From positions 29,059,608 to 29,123,607 of the forward strand of contig NC_088300.1 in assembly GCF_032854445.1 (NCBI RefSeq): a stretch of 64,000 bases of DNA. Direction: 5' to 3'. The notes below the pieces were generated by a model. That model worked only from the letters and a program-made list of their open reading frames with translations, made no database searches and was not told the origin of the DNA. The translations under genes were made by a program, and so were the position numbers. Positions 1 to 12,844 of the stretch are shown piece by piece (positions within the stretch are counted from its first letter, which is position 1; every line of letters begins with the position of its first letter). The stretch is from Liolophura sinensis (lineage: Eukaryota > Mollusca > Polyplacophora > Chitonida > Chitonidae).

Positions 1-98
1 TCTGGTGTATTACTGTGCTAGACTATAGAATGGCGTGAAGTCTTTCTAGTACGGTAGATCAATATACAAAACCATGCACCAAGTATAAACATACCCAC

Positions 99-395
99 CT
101 TCCAAGAGTGACCCAGCTGTCTGTCAATGTCAACATACCTGTCACCAGGGCAGTGACAAGAACACAGTATTTTCCACAGAGTGCCGTTATCCGCTATCAA
201 AGCGTGCCACCGATGGCACACCCTCGAAGCATTACACAGAGACTGGACGTCCAGCATGGACAAAATTTGACACAAAACCTCGTCTGGCAATCCCTGAACG
301 TTTAGGTGTTCAGGACAGTGGATGCATCTATCAGTTCCGTTATCGAGGACGTGACAGCAGATGGGCCTTGCAGACATCACCTCCCATCGTATCAT
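99..395 (-). CDS. F-box protein, F-box exon (partial gene)
   Basis: This minus-strand exon encodes an F-box of about 40 residues (begins LPDEVLCQILSMLD, then RVCHRWHALI, ends with LWK). The F-box is the Skp1-binding module of SCF ubiquitin ligases. The exon ends at 99 with the donor GTGGGT directly after the TGG-AAG codons, so the substrate-binding part lies in later exons beyond the left edge. The start is uncertain. In-frame ATGs lie at 395 and 377, and a longer frame opens at 518. The stretch before the F-box is rich in Cys and His and may be a true N-terminus. An acceptor-like CAG just before the GGA-TTG codons could instead start the exon near 300. The subfamily (FBXW, FBXL or FBXO) cannot be decided from the F-box alone. 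The F-box call is firm; the exact start is not. Confidence 0.7.
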
Positions 396-1280
396 CACGC
401 TGGCTGGCTGACAAGAATTAAAACTCAGATGTAAATACCGTGATTGTGCACCACGTCCACCACCTTCCGCACCCTCACCCCATTTGGATTTCATGCAGCG
501 TAACACTCCCTCCCTCAAAACATGTCTGGGCTCGATTACATTTGCCTCAAATTAAAATGTTTTGTTATCACCAAATGTCGTACTAATGTTGCGATATTTG
601 CCTTCTACACTGCATTAGATAAGCGATAATAATACCGTAGATCCAAGTGTAAGTATAGTAGGGGTAGAAGTTGCATGTATGTACAACACTTCGCGTGCGC
701 AGACTGAATTTGGAATTAATCGCAAAATTCTGAAATATGTTAAATGTGTGTTCACATATGAGATCTACAAACAAGCGTATGTTAAATCGCAATGTAGTTG
801 GCTTGTAGAGATAATTGGGTACTGTTCACACTTTGTACCACTTGTAGCCATTTACATGCATCGTAGGCCTAAATGTAGAAGTTGCAGCATTCTAAATTGC
901 CGTCATACAACCTTGGGCATCAATGATCTTTTCACTCTGTTTTGCACAACTTAGAATTTAGACTGTTGAAATTTCCAGTTTCTTCCAATGTAGTTAATAT
1001 ACATCATCTAAAATGTACGTAAGACGAACATAAACACTCCAAATGTTGTCTCGGAACACGGAAAACGTCGACAGCTGACCTGACGCTCGTCGTTTGTTGT
1101 GACTGCAACGTCACGGATAAACATGTAAAGGGAAACTACCCTATCAATGCCAAGCGACCGTATGGGGTTATACAAGTAGCCTCCCTTGAAAGTATACTAA
1201 GCGGTCCTACTTATTTATTTGAAGGTGTTAAGCGGCGACCAGCATTATGATGGACTTATTTTTACGTGAGTGAAGTTAGA

Positions 1281-1762
1281 CTGCGGTTCGCAGTTAGCGG
1301 TTAGCTATTCAACATTATTTGGCCATTATTTTTTTTATAAATTATGTATTGGGCTATATTACCATTATTACTGCACATACAAATTTAATACTTGGTACAT
1401 TATTGACACTTAATACGGGCTATCACCTGATGCCAAAAATTCCCGATTCTGACATTAGGTGCGCTTCTGTGAATACCAGTCTGAACAGCGGTCTGGCCCA
1501 TATATCCATTAATACTGCACCTACAGACACCATACTTCGTACATAACTGACACTTAATGCGGGTTAGCCATCACATCATGCATATACTTCCCGATTCTGA
1601 CACTAGGCGGCGCTTCTGTAAACAGCAGTCTGAAAAAAAACGTGATAGCCCGTATAAAATGTCATTAATGTACCGAGTATGATGTCACTAATAATGGAGA
1701 TATAGCGAAATACATAATATACAGAAATAACGACTTAATAACCGCTAAATGCGAATCACAGC
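1281..1762. repeat. Fold-back (MITE-like) element with long inverted repeats
   Basis: The stretch 1281-1430 reappears in reverse complement at about 1637-1762. Shared blocks include TTAGCGGTTA at the outer ends, then TTATGTATT, GGTACATTA, and ATACGGGCTATCAC at the inner ends. Between the arms, a block containing CCGATTCTGACA followed by TAGG and GCGCTTCTGT occurs twice in direct orientation. This is the layout of a non-autonomous fold-back or MITE-type element. No transposase is encoded. The arms are imperfect, so the element is old. Confidence 0.6.
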
Positions 1763-4700
1763 TTAAGTTATTTCACGTCTGTTTTTGGTCCTTTTGAACC
1801 GATTTATCCAAATTTTCGTTAACATTACGTCTGTCGAAAACAGCACATATTCAACCATTATTATCGCTTCGCATAACGGATATAGCATAAAATATTCTTG
1901 AAGCCGACTACAGTTAATAACATTTCCGAACATTCTCCGCCTCCAACAAAATTTAATTTAAATCGAAGTCTTCCATGAGGTTGGAAGTGCTTAAACTGAA
2001 GAAGATTACATAAGATTGACTGTCTGAGAGTCTTCGATCGACAGCATACCTTCGGAAACTTGTCGCATGATAAGAATATAGTATTCTTACAGGCCAATTC
2101 AACTACGTTGGAAACAAAATCATAAAGTAAGTACTTCCGTGAACAAATGTAGGGCACTAAGGTATGATAGTCGTTGAGAAATGTCAATTTTCTTAGAAAT
2201 CTTAATTTCTGAAGTCAATAAAATAATGCTTAAAAAAAAATCCTGTTTTATATTTCTAATGTTTATAATTATAATTTTGGGTTGGCCTAATGATATTTCT
2301 TGCCCATACGAATCCATTGTGCGGTAATATTTATTACCAGCCATCCAATCTGTGACGTCAAACTAATGACGCTAAAATTACATAAATGCACGTGAGGTGT
2401 GAACAGGCAGCACCCAATCAAGAGAAGCTTGCACTCAACCACGAAAAGGTGGGCCGTAATCATCACCTGACTACATTGAAACAGGCTCTCTCTCCCGCCC
2501 CCATTCCACCCGCCTGCCGCCAGATGTCGTCATGGTGTGATCTCAAACGTCACTTACCGTCACAACAGCTCGTGATGCAACAGTTCGAACTACTGGAAAG
2601 CTGGCTGTTGAACATGTGCTGAGGTAAGTAGGCATGATATGTAAGAGTACATACTGCACATATATTTTTGTTTCTGTTCAAGTAATTCTTTTTTTGAGAA
2701 TGAGTAATGTATAGGCGTGTTATGATGTTATCAACGTAATCCACGGTTTGTAGTTTGGTGTATTAAATTTATGAATATGTCCTCATACACAAGGCCTATC
2801 AATGATATATTATTTATATACACATAGTACTCACTTAGTCCATGTAAATATTGTGCATACTGTGTTTTTCTTTCCACATTTCCATTTTTTTAGGAATTGA
2901 GATGTGATCCACACAGTCTGTTATTTTGTTTTGTTTTACTAAATTGTTGAAAATCATGGAACTGAGGGATATTTTTTATTCAATGAAAGTGGCACTAGTG
3001 CGCAGAAGTACCTTTAGCCATTGTCATGTCACAAATGCATTGTAGCGCAACGTCTGCGCAACGACTACTATATGTTACAAATTAAATGTATGAGTTTTTA
3101 TTGCAACTTCATACAGTTTTTAATATTGCATCATCATTATGACCTTGTCATGGAACATTTCAGGTCAGTAAAATAATTTCAAGGTCCTGCTGCCATGCCT
3201 TTGTCGCGCACCCATTAAAGTTAACTTTGCTTATACTGGTATAAAACCTTAAACAGTACAGTTGTAAATTTATTTTATTGAACAAACATTTCATCATTTT
3301 AGCATATTTAAGTTAACTGAGCATTTCATAATGTACTGCAGTCATCATAAAAAGCTATTATTAATATTCTGTTGGTAACATATTGTAGATTGTTAATACC
3401 GGGTAAGCAATAATTTTTAGTAAAATGTGAAACATAAAATACATTACATCAGTAGTGGTGAAATGAAACTATTTCTCTTCTAATATAAACCACAAAATGC
3501 ACAATTCCTGTCTACCTATGTCCTTACAGGTTTATGAAGTTGCTTAAATGTATGTATACTAGCTACAAACCATACCATTTGTAATGGTTTGACAACACAG
3601 CGTTTAGTTAGCTCGATCTATTCTTGTAACAGGTTTATAATATTATGTAATTACATGGCTTTTTTCATATCGGCCTTGTTACAGTCCCAAAATCTGCCAT
3701 ATTGGCCTGTGGCATGTTTCATTGACTCGAGGCGAAGTTGAAGGCCAATGCAGCCTGCCGACAACCAATTAATATTACATATGGAGGACAAATAAATAGG
3801 CCGATGTGAAAACAGCAGTTTAATGATATTTTTATTCATCACCTGTGTATTTGATCAGGAAACAACAAAGCATGCTCAGAAATATACCACATGTGTTATT
3901 AAAACATGTATTCTGTAACCAACTAAACATGTCATGTGCCCAGCTCATTAAAAAAAAAATAGGGTGGTTAATTAAATTAGACTTTAATTTTCTGATCTGA
4001 TTGTTATTTAACACCTTACTCAAGCATTTTTCACAGAAAATCTCCACTTTTCGTGTTGCTGAGATGTTTTTCATTGAATTATTTTGAATAAACGTGTTCT
4101 TATCATCTTTTGTGACAGTTATAAATCTAGTTAAAGTTACGAACTCTTGCAATCGATATTTGCTTTGAAATATCTAGACCTGCACTGATCGCTGTGCAAT
4201 CCTGTCTTGGCCCACGTGCCATAGAGGCTTGCTGAGATATTTGCTCGCAGAAAGACCGCTGTGTGAGATGTATGACTTGTCTGAGTAGGACATATTACAA
4301 GTAAATAGATATAGTGTATAAATGATAAAACAAATATTATAAACACTAATAGGGTTAATTTCTTTTCATTGCATTTTACCAGGTTACTACTACCCTATAT
4401 TTCTTCAACCGTTTAACATGTTCACCTGATGTTTTAAGCCTATTTTGAGGAGATTTCTCTATCTAGACTAAAATCTTGATTTTCTCTGTGAAGCCTTGAT
4501 GTTGGCAAACCCAATTAAACATAAATTTTCACCATTGCCAAAGTATTAAGGCCGATAAATTGCATTCAAAGTTTTCCTCAAATATACGAAAAGGTGGAAC
4601 CCTATGCAGACAGCAAACCATTATGTGGAAGAAATTCAGTATGCTTGTTGTTACTCTTGTTGATTTTTAACACTGAGCTAAATGACCAAGCTCTGACAGT

Positions 4701-5100
4701 TGTTCAATGTTTGTCTTGTATGACGTAATTCGGCGGAGACTAATGAGTGTTGGCGGAAAATATGCATAAAGGCAGCCTCATTATCTAGTTATTTTAAATA
4801 CCCTATTACTCCAGTAAATGTATTATTTTTTATGTTTTTTTTCATAATTTCAAATTAACAATACATACAAGGGTATCTATTTATGAATAAATAATAACTC
4901 TTGACACTAATCCACACTAAAGTATGACTCGTTCGGTTGATCACCTCTTTAAACAATATTTATTGTAGTTTGGCAAATTAAATAATGAACTAATTGTTCT
5001 CATTTTTAGGTCTTTTTCTTCTAGGACTCATTGGATGTTCATTGTTTCCTCACACGAGGAGCCACGAGAACGTCACACAGATGTCTCCACTTTACAGGTT
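1763..5100. other. Gene-free AT-rich stretch
   Basis: I see no exon with conserved protein content here. All open frames are short, without splice context or recognisable motifs. Confidence 0.5.
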
Positions 5101-5104
5101 GAGG

Positions 5105-5465
5105 GAAGGAGTGAGTGAGTGAGTGCTTGGGGTTTAACGTCGTACTCAACAATTTTTCAGTCATATGACGACGAAGGAATCATTAGGGTGCATGTACGTG
5201 TAATGTGCCCTCCTTGTTGCAGGACGGATTTCCACCGCTCTTTTATTTAGTGCTGCTTCACTGAGACGACTTACCGAAGGCAAGTAAGCGGCCCCACCCG
5301 AGCCATTATACCGATACGGGTCAACCAGTCGTTGCACTATCCCCTCCATGCTGAACGCCAAGCGAGGAAGTTACAACTTCCTGTTTTAAAGTCTTAGGTG
5401 TGACTCGATCAAGGATTGATCCTGGATCTACCGGTCCCGAAGCGGACGCTCTACCGACTGTGGGT
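5105..5465 (-). repeat. tRNA-derived SINE, family B
   Basis: Read on the minus strand, the element starts near 5465 with a tRNA-like head. It has an A-box-like GGTAGAGCG and a B-box-like GGATCAATCC. It ends near 5110 in a body containing ATATGACTGAAAAATTG and a GAGT simple-repeat tail. Related sequence occurs at 35.5 kb, 39.9 kb and 48.4-48.9 kb, which shows that it is a dispersed family. Confidence 0.6.
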
Positions 5466-5925
5466 TGAGGGAAGGAAATTACATGTGTTGTTACATGTAC
5501 GTGTATTGCATGATGTCATTATTATGCTGTTTTGGAAACCTCAGCCTGTGTAAAAAACCTTTTTGACCTCTAATGCACTTTTTCCCGTGGAATTTATAAT
5601 ACAGTTGTTATCAAAACGACACAAAAATGGTTGTTTGTGTCACTAAAGATGCAAGCTTCGCAAATCTCAGATTATTTCTCTACACCCCACATTTCTCTAA
5701 GAATGTTTCAAAATGTGAGTGGTAGTGGTGGTTGAAAACGTTGAAGAATAAGCGTAAACTAGGTTCTGTTTGTTCAGACTTCCATAAGAGGTTTTAAGTC
5801 AGCTAGCATGTACATATACTTGTATTCATACATGTAGCTTACATGTACTGGTAGTGCTTTTGGTTTTTTTTTTTGTGCATTGTGAGCAATACCAGGTTTG
5901 GTCAGGAAATGGTGTATTTGACAGA

Positions 5926-8090
5926 TTAATTTACATAATTGAAATAGTACCATTTGTCACACTTATCACAGCCAACCGATGGTGGGTTATTGGTACATGA
6001 AATGTGACACAGTGGACAAAGCCATTTCTTAGCTTCTGTTCTTGTAGGGTGGTGTATAAGATGTAATTTACGCTTTTGCAGAGTTATGCATGATTTCCGT
6101 TGATTTGAATATGTGCTTTGAAAGAAAAGTACCACTGTTCTATTCTAGTTCATGTGTGTTAGCAGGGCTTTCACCATGTGATATAGTCACCTTTGGTTTA
6201 AATTGAAAACTTTTGCATACATCTCAAAAATGTTTCTGAAGTTGTGAGAAAGTTGCAAATTGTAATAGAACACCATTGTCTTGAAAATACGAAGAGTACA
6301 GCATGTTATTTGAAAGTTTGTTTGTAGGCCTAGTTATATTCTACATCATGATTTTGTCAGTAATTTTATCAGAGGCAGATGCACTAGAGCTTTCGTAGTA
6401 TCTGTATAGGTACTGTATGTCCAGCATGTCCAAGATCTGGTGTGCTATTGATCTCTGTGAGTCTGACTGCGTTCTTTGTGTAATGCTCTTGTCATTAAAA
6501 GTTATGCCAAACCATCCGTTGTCAGCCCATGTGTTATCAGTGATTACCCGTTTTGAAATATCTAAGTCAAGGCCACGTTCAGCACATTTTGTTTGTCAAC
6601 TTTACGAATTGATGCCTGTCATGCAGAACTTTCTGCTTTTTGTTCATAGACATCTTACTGTTTAATTGTCAACTGAATATGGATTCATCAATGTCTCTAA
6701 TCTTTTGTTCATAGGCATTATCTGTTAGAATTAAAGGATTACGTTATACACAATTTCTGTTATACAGTATTTCTGTTACACAGAATTTCTGCTGTGATAG
6801 TGGATTCCCATTGTGACTGAAACCAATTTTTTTTTCTAAGTACGAAAGGAACCCGAGTTTAGCGGCTTCTAAGACTATAGTGCTAGGAATGTGGTTGTTG
6901 ACAAAATCTGTGTATTTTTGGCCAAGTGACTGTCGAATACATGGAGACCATGCTCGAATTATATCTTTGAAGTCGGTCTCCAGAGGTCTGATGAACAGTT
7001 TTAATGTAGATGTTTTATTTATGGGACACCTGAATGCCTGAAGAGCATGGAAATTGCATAAACTGGTGTTTTAATGTAAGGGATGCAACTGAAGCCTTTA
7101 TTGATATATTGATATCTTTGATATGTTGTATGGTTGGTTTAATGGGGTCACTCAGACTGCATGGTCGATATTTTGAAAAAACCATGACCGTCATTAAATT
7201 GATGTAATCCTTGTCAGTGTTCACAGGATTTATTGTTACATGGAATATTTAAGAAAACGATAGCCAAAGTAGTAGCATGAACTTGGGATTTGTCAGAGTC
7301 ACTCATACTGATTGCAATGGCCTTACCCCTATTATTTTGGCCACAAATAGTCAGAAAAAGACGGACAGGAAATCTTATTGCGGTTAAGTCGCTCTTGTTG
7401 TCGTAGCCCAGGAAAAAAATGGCCAAACTTACGGGCTAGTGTAAAATTTTCATTGTTTGAAACGCCACTACCATTTTGTTTTGGCTGATTTTGAGTCTGA
7501 ATTTTGTTCCAGAATTTTCTCGGCATTTCGCCAGTCTGAACCGTATAATGGGTGTTCGTCCATTTTTTTTAATGCAGCCTTGTTCTACTGCATGTTTGTC
7601 AACAAGTTTTACGCGTCTGAACTTGTTCAGCTGTTGTATCTTTAATCTGAATTAAACTTATTCTGTTGAGAGACATCTTGATTTGGTTTCGCATTCTGTA
7701 AATTTCATCTCTGTCAGATAAGTTAGGTCTTTTGCGCTATTGTGTAGCATCTTCTTGGTGATATTTGCCATTAGTTAACTATTATTTAGTTAACTAAATA
7801 AATTTTCCAGGTATTGAGATCATTAGAAAATATCTCACATTACATTTTCCATTTACAACCTAAATGTGCAAGGTATATGCGTCCTGTTGCAGAATTATTT
7901 GTAGTTATTGGTCGTGGTTTGTATTTCTTAAAGTACCTGTAACAAGCAGTATACATAGGATTATCACCACTATTACTGTACTATTGCTGTCTTTGGCTAG
8001 CATTACAATTTGTACAGACATTTTCATTTACTAAATTATGGCCACAACCAGAACAGTGTAATAACTCTTATTCTCGTTAAGAGAGGTGAG
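5926..8090 (-). pseudogene. Decayed long reading frame with zinc-ribbon and PHD-like motifs
   Basis: On the minus strand, broken open frames can be followed from about 8090 down to 5926. The 5' part (about 8065-7990) reads CSGCGHN, then VCTNCN, a zinc-ribbon pattern. The 3' part (about 6030-5930) reads WLCPLCHISC, then VGCDKCDKWYYF, the second half of a PHD-type C4HC3 finger. The frames between are joined only by shifting frame (about 7526-7332, 7426-7214, 7224-7015, and weaker ones to 6400), with several stops. I do not recognise the family. A dead transposable-element protein is the likeliest reading, but a decayed host gene is possible. No terminal repeats were found. Confidence 0.35.
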
Positions 8091-8464
8091 AAGTAAGCCC
8101 CAATCAGCTCTACATTGTTGTGACTTTTCATAACGTTGGTAAGTTTCGATGGGGAAAAGGGACACATTAAAATCATATGTACCGGTTGGGTTTAATTTCA
8201 GTAGGAGGTGTAGAAGAAATTGCTCTCTTCGGAAGATAAAGATAACCGCTTTGTGGTCAAGGATAGGACGCTTCTGGGTGAGGGTTAATGAGATAGTTGC
8301 GATATCTATTGACAGGGGGAGATAACCGCGAAATTGGCAGCCTGTTTCAATATAGTCAAGTGATGATTAAGGCCCACTTTTTCGTGGTGGAGTGCAAGTT
8401 GCTCTTGAGCACAGAGCCCAATTTTTTCATCCAAAATGCACTAACCATGATTCTTCAAACTTCT

Positions 8465-8600
8465 TTCAACCACCTCTGTGACCAACAATTTGAAACATTC
8501 TGAGAGAACTACGGGATGGAGAGAAATTCCCTGCAGTCTTATGAAGCGAGCATCTTCTTTTGTGACACCCACAAATCATTTTATTTCATTTTCATAAAAA
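8465..8600 (+). repeat. Unclassified dispersed repeat, copy 1
   Basis: The sequence from CAACCACCTCTGTGACCAAC through the ATTTTGAAAC-like and TATGAAG blocks to TCATTTTC resembles 22835-22990 in the same order and orientation, at moderate identity. No coding capacity or terminal structure is seen. Confidence 0.4.
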
Positions 8601-9154
8601 TTGTATGCACAAATTCCACTGAAAAAGTGCTTTATTCTTTCATTTTCATAATAGTTGCATAAATTCAGCTGAAATAAATTGATTTAATTAGTGGATGAAG
8701 ATTACCAAAAATGTTCAGGAGTTAACATTTTGTAAATATGAAACCAAAATGGTGACTGTTCTTTTTTGAATAACATCGAGTTAACTTTTTTCCTAAATCA
8801 AAAGTTTTCTACTGAAAAACGAGTACCCCGTCTTCAAACAATAAACCGAGTGTCTTTTTGGCACGTGCTAGAAAGGTATGATCACTGTCTGTTATATATT
8901 ATACTTGAAATTATATGTGAAAACCTGTGAATAAGAAAACCAGAACTAGTCCAAGATGGGTGATGAAAAGTGGTTAGTTGGGGGGAAATCATTTCGTTTC
9001 CTGTCCTGCAGAAATATTTTACAGGCATACTCGACTGTATCGTTTATCAATAGACTAGCCATTCTGTTTTTATGAAAAAGAAAGTGTTTCTTTTGCAGAT
9101 TATATATGTCCTAGATGACTTAATGCTCGTAACAACGAGCCCCGTGCTAATTTA

Positions 9155-9357
9155 TTTAGGCCTATTTATTTGATTGTGGTCAGTATTATGGGTGGAGGAA
9201 ACCAGGCAGAGCCAGGGGGAAACCCATGACCACCCGTAGGTTTCTGAAGGTCTTCCCATGTACTGCAGGAGAGGAAGTCAGCACGAGCTGGACTTAAACT
9301 CACAACGGCCGCATTAGTTTGATGCTCCTGGGTCATGGCGCCTCGCTGGAGCCCCCT
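9155..9357 (-). repeat. SINE family A, old copy
   Basis: Reverse-oriented, diverged copy of the tRNA-derived SINE described at 48874-49145. It is recognised by the GGTGGAGGAAACC-like block, the AGAGGAAGTCAGCACGAGCTGG block and the degraded tRNA head ending near 9357. It is followed by an unusual run of about 15 C at 9380-9396. Confidence 0.6.
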
Positions 9358-9428
9358 ACCCCCTCTCAAGACACACACCTCCCCCCCCCCCCCCCACCCC
9401 TCCCCAAACACATACAGCTACCCGAAAT

Positions 9429-9520
9429 GGCGCGAACGTGACAGAAAACATAGAAAGGTACGCTCATTGGCTGACTGCAACAGTTGATATAAATGTTGAT
9501 ATAAACTAATATGGCGCGAA
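9429..9520 (+). promoter_or_regulatory. Histone gene promoter: two E2F-like sites, inverted CCAAT, TATA-like boxes
   Basis: GGCGCGAA, the reverse complement of the E2F motif TTCGCGCC, occurs at 9429-9436 and 9513-9520. An inverted CCAAT (ATTGG) lies at 9466-9470. GATATAAAT and GATATAAAC, both TATA-like, lie near 9485 and 9499. This set fits S-phase transcription of a replication-dependent histone gene starting about 100 bases upstream of the ATG. Motif matching only. Confidence 0.5.
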
Positions 9521-9640
9521 AAAGGTTCTAAAAATAGGCGAATCTCTTCTAAGCCTATAATAGCGAAGACCACAGTCATCTGGCAACTTCTCCTTCTCTG
9601 CAGTCTGCTAATTGAGGTTACATACTCGTCAAAACAGAAG

Positions 9641-10004
9641 ATGCCTGGACGCGGCAAGGGTGGAAAGGCAAGGGGAAAAGCCCAATCGAAGTCGTCTCGT
9701 GCTGGACTTCAGTTTCCTGTTAGCCGTATTTATCGCTATTTGAGGAAGGGTAATTACTCCAACCGTGTCGGAAGAGGGGCTCCAGTGTACCTGGCTGCTG
9801 TGTTGGAGTATTTGACAGCAGATGTGTTGGAGTTGGCTGGAAATGCTGCCCGAGACAAGAAGAAAAAAAACCATCAACCCACGCCACCTGCTGCTGGCCG
9901 TCCGCAATGAGGAGGAGTTGAGCAGACTGCTGTCTGATGTAGCCATTGCCCGAGGTGGCGTTCTTCCCAACATCCAGGCTGTTCTCCTGACAAAAAGGTC
10001 CTGA
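9641..10004 (+). CDS. Histone H2A, divergent, with one-base frameshift
   Basis: This intronless gene encodes H2A, which pairs with H2B in the nucleosome core. The N-tail begins [15 protein letters not shown]. The histone fold follows with [29 protein letters not shown], and, after a shift of frame, [14 protein letters not shown] and [12 protein letters not shown], ending TKRS. The shift falls in AAGAAG followed by eight A at about 9863-9870. Seven A would give one 120-residue H2A. As written, the first frame stops at 9910. It is more divergent than canonical H2A (SRIYRY for GRIHRL-type, [11 protein letters not shown] for NYAERVGAGAP), and the C-tail stops soon after the fold. The acidic-patch positions are all still acidic, with E to D at the position of E61 and D to E at D90. 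It could be a real pseudogene, a sequencing error in the homopolymer, or a germline-type variant. Confidence 0.85.
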
Positions 10005-10046
10005 ACACGTCTACAACCACAGTGGTTGACCAATCTTAATTCCAAC

Positions 10047-10085
10047 GGTCCTTTTCAGGGCCAACCGTATCTCCCGAAAGAGACA
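10047..10085 (+). terminator. Histone mRNA 3' stem-loop and downstream purine element
   Basis: GGTCCTTTTCAGGGCC at 10047-10062 forms the six-base-pair stem and four-base loop bound by SLBP in metazoan replication-dependent histone mRNAs. The stem has one G-T pair. GAAAGAGACAA at about 10075-10085 matches the histone downstream element that pairs with U7 snRNA. It lies 43 bases after the H2A stop, a normal distance, so the 3' processing signal is intact despite the frameshift. Confidence 0.85.
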
Positions 10086-10139
10086 ATCACGTTTTCAGGG
10101 ACGAAAATTTTCAACTGAGCAGCTGATTTTAAGGGAAAT

Positions 10140-12840
10140 CAGAATTTAAAAGAACATCGAGACAAAATTAATCTTGACTGTATACGACAATTTTGTAATC
10201 TTTGGTCTTGCAGGGTTAGCATACATGTTTGTACTGCATAGATGACTCCTTCACCCTTCAGTATCATCTTCACGGCCAATACACAAATAAACTCAAATAT
10301 GCTACAAAGTGTACGAAAACTCCTTTTAATAATACACGTATAAGTCAGACATATAAATAAACGTTCAGAATTAAAGCTAGTCAATTAAACTGTTATCTGC
10401 ATCGTTATACATACAGATGTAGCAAGTTGAGAGGCAGACATTCTAGTAATAAATACATACCCACAGTCACGATATCATAAACATGCAGCACAACCGTAAT
10501 TTTTATCACATACATTTGATTTTTTGTTTCGATTTTCACGCTCGGACAAGGTTATACATAAACGTAAACTTTATCATTTCCTTCCACATTAAGATGACAC
10601 TGACTGATAACATTTACAGTCTGTAACTTTTAAAATAAAAATATACATCAGAAATGAAAGAAAATATAAATGATTGAAAATGTGATTGTTGTAACAGCAG
10701 ATATTAAGGAAAAATATGTCAGCATTTTACTGTTTGTACGTCGTTCACATGTTGGTTCACAAAAACGCAACAAGTTTTAGTTTTTAATACACAGCTGTGT
10801 ACTTGATCTGTTCTGAAACAGGGTTTTGGCATGCATTCAAGTACAGCTAGATAACTCAGAAGACTCGTATAACTCATTGCACACGGACAAAAACTCTGTT
10901 GCAATTTGCGAATTTAATAATTTTGTTGCTTCTTGATATGATGACGTCTAATTTGGCTAAAATGGATTGGGCCTTTTAACTAAACATTGTGGTGGAATTG
11001 TTAGCTAAACGTCATACCACACACGTCTTTCATTTCAGTCAGCTGGGAGATAAATGGTCAATAAACATACATGTATATCCATTACATGATAAATGTCGAA
11101 CTCTTGTTGAAAAATGATACGCTTGCATGCCAAACATTCTGTAAATCCCTCTTTTTAGTTACCTGGATAAAATTCAGGTCAACTTGGTGTTATGCTTGAA
11201 ACCTATCTCCGGTGTGGTATCAAGTTAGTCTATGAGACTGGTGTGCATTGTGTTGGAAATGTTCTACACAAAATATAGTGTAACGTGAATGACTGGAAAT
11301 ATCAATGACTGAATTAACATTCAGTTAAGGTTAATGGTGAGACCTTTTCCCATTACTGTGACATTTTCTTTGAGTCAACTTGTAAATTTTATATTGAATA
11401 CGTTCTAATTATAGTAGCAGCAGTTTGCATTATTAAGACAAAAAACAAGACAATTATGGAATGAACCTGAGGCTAAATTTCTGGGAATGATAAAAAACAA
11501 TGATGTAAAATCCTAGTCAATGTAACACACAAATATACAATGCCAAGTGTACAATATGAACTTTGTTTCCAGTAGTCCAAAGATGAACTATAAACTGAAA
11601 AGTCCTGAAAGTCGGTTGACTACATGTTCATGTTATTACGACCTTCTGTCATGGTGCTTTCATTGAAAGAGCTTTAAACGTACTTTGTTGTGTTTTTTTT
11701 TAAACGCTGAAGTGCAGTTTTTCATAACTCCTTCTGACTACTGTCACAGCAAGTATGAGAAAAATTAAAACTAGCAGCATTTCAGGGTTCTATCTAGAAA
11801 AGAATTGAAAGTTCTAACCCCAAACTTAACTTTTTATTTTTAAACCTTACCATCATATTTTTGTTCAATGTACTTGCTAGTTTTAATACAGCGTGATTAG
11901 TTTGGGAGCCCAAATGTTTTCCGGGACCAATACACCTTTAGATATGGCCCTGCATTTTGTCTTCGTAAGATCTCAAAAACGCTTGCATAAATGTGTCTAA
12001 TTCGTGCACTAAACCCAATAGACAAGACTATGTCTGGCCTCTTCTTTTCCTTTTTTCAGAAGTCAATACAAACTTTCAACCAGTCACGCATGTAGCGCAA
12101 TGCATAATGCTATTGCAGACAATACAGCTAATAATACATCTAATAATACAGACATAATGTACACTTAACATCACCATGTAACTAGTACACTTCACTTATA
12201 CATGTGTATCAATAGTTTCATTAACACACGAGAGATGCCAAGTTAACAAACACTGTTACAGCATTGTACTTACACAAAACCAGACAATTTTAACAATGTG
12301 TTAATGACAGTTTTACACTTTGGGAGAAAGATAACCAATACAGAAATGATACAGCTTGAAGCTTAAGACAACACCAAAGCACCGTGTATTTTCACATGAA
12401 ATATGCAGCTTAAGAAGGCATCATTTCCAGGAATGAAATAACATACAACACCTTATTTTTAGTTCTAAAAAAATGCCAAGGGTCTGTTGTGGGTGAAAAG
12501 AGCAGGGACAAAAATTCAGCTTTCATAATTATGTCTATAATGGATCTACCTGTAAAGAGATATTTGTAGTGGCATGAATTCATGTTCCCAGCTGAATATA
12601 AACTGTGTTAGCAGACAGGCATGCCATGCTTCACAGCATAGATGCCATGCTAGTTGAATTCATTGAATTAGTCAGCATTACCCACCATGTCAGTCTATGA
12701 AAGACAAAGCCAGAATTACATCACTTTTAAATGCACATGCGTGTTAAAGTAAATGTACATATTCTCCATTACCACTGAATAAAATTCTAAAATAAGATTT
12801 ATGCTATTTTAGAATAAAATTAACTTTGTTTATACTGACC
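10140..12840. other. AT-rich gene-free stretch, possible 3' UTR of ZFYVE19
   Basis: No exon or structured repeat is seen. Part of it may be the long 3' untranslated region of the minus-strand ZFYVE19 gene, whose stop codon is at 13855. I could not identify the polyadenylation site. Confidence 0.35.
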
Positions 12841-12844
12841 TATG

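Noticed and set aside
9629-10045. 138-codon minus-strand frame opposite histone H2A
   Set aside because: It is antisense to the coding sequence and its composition simply mirrors the H2A codons.
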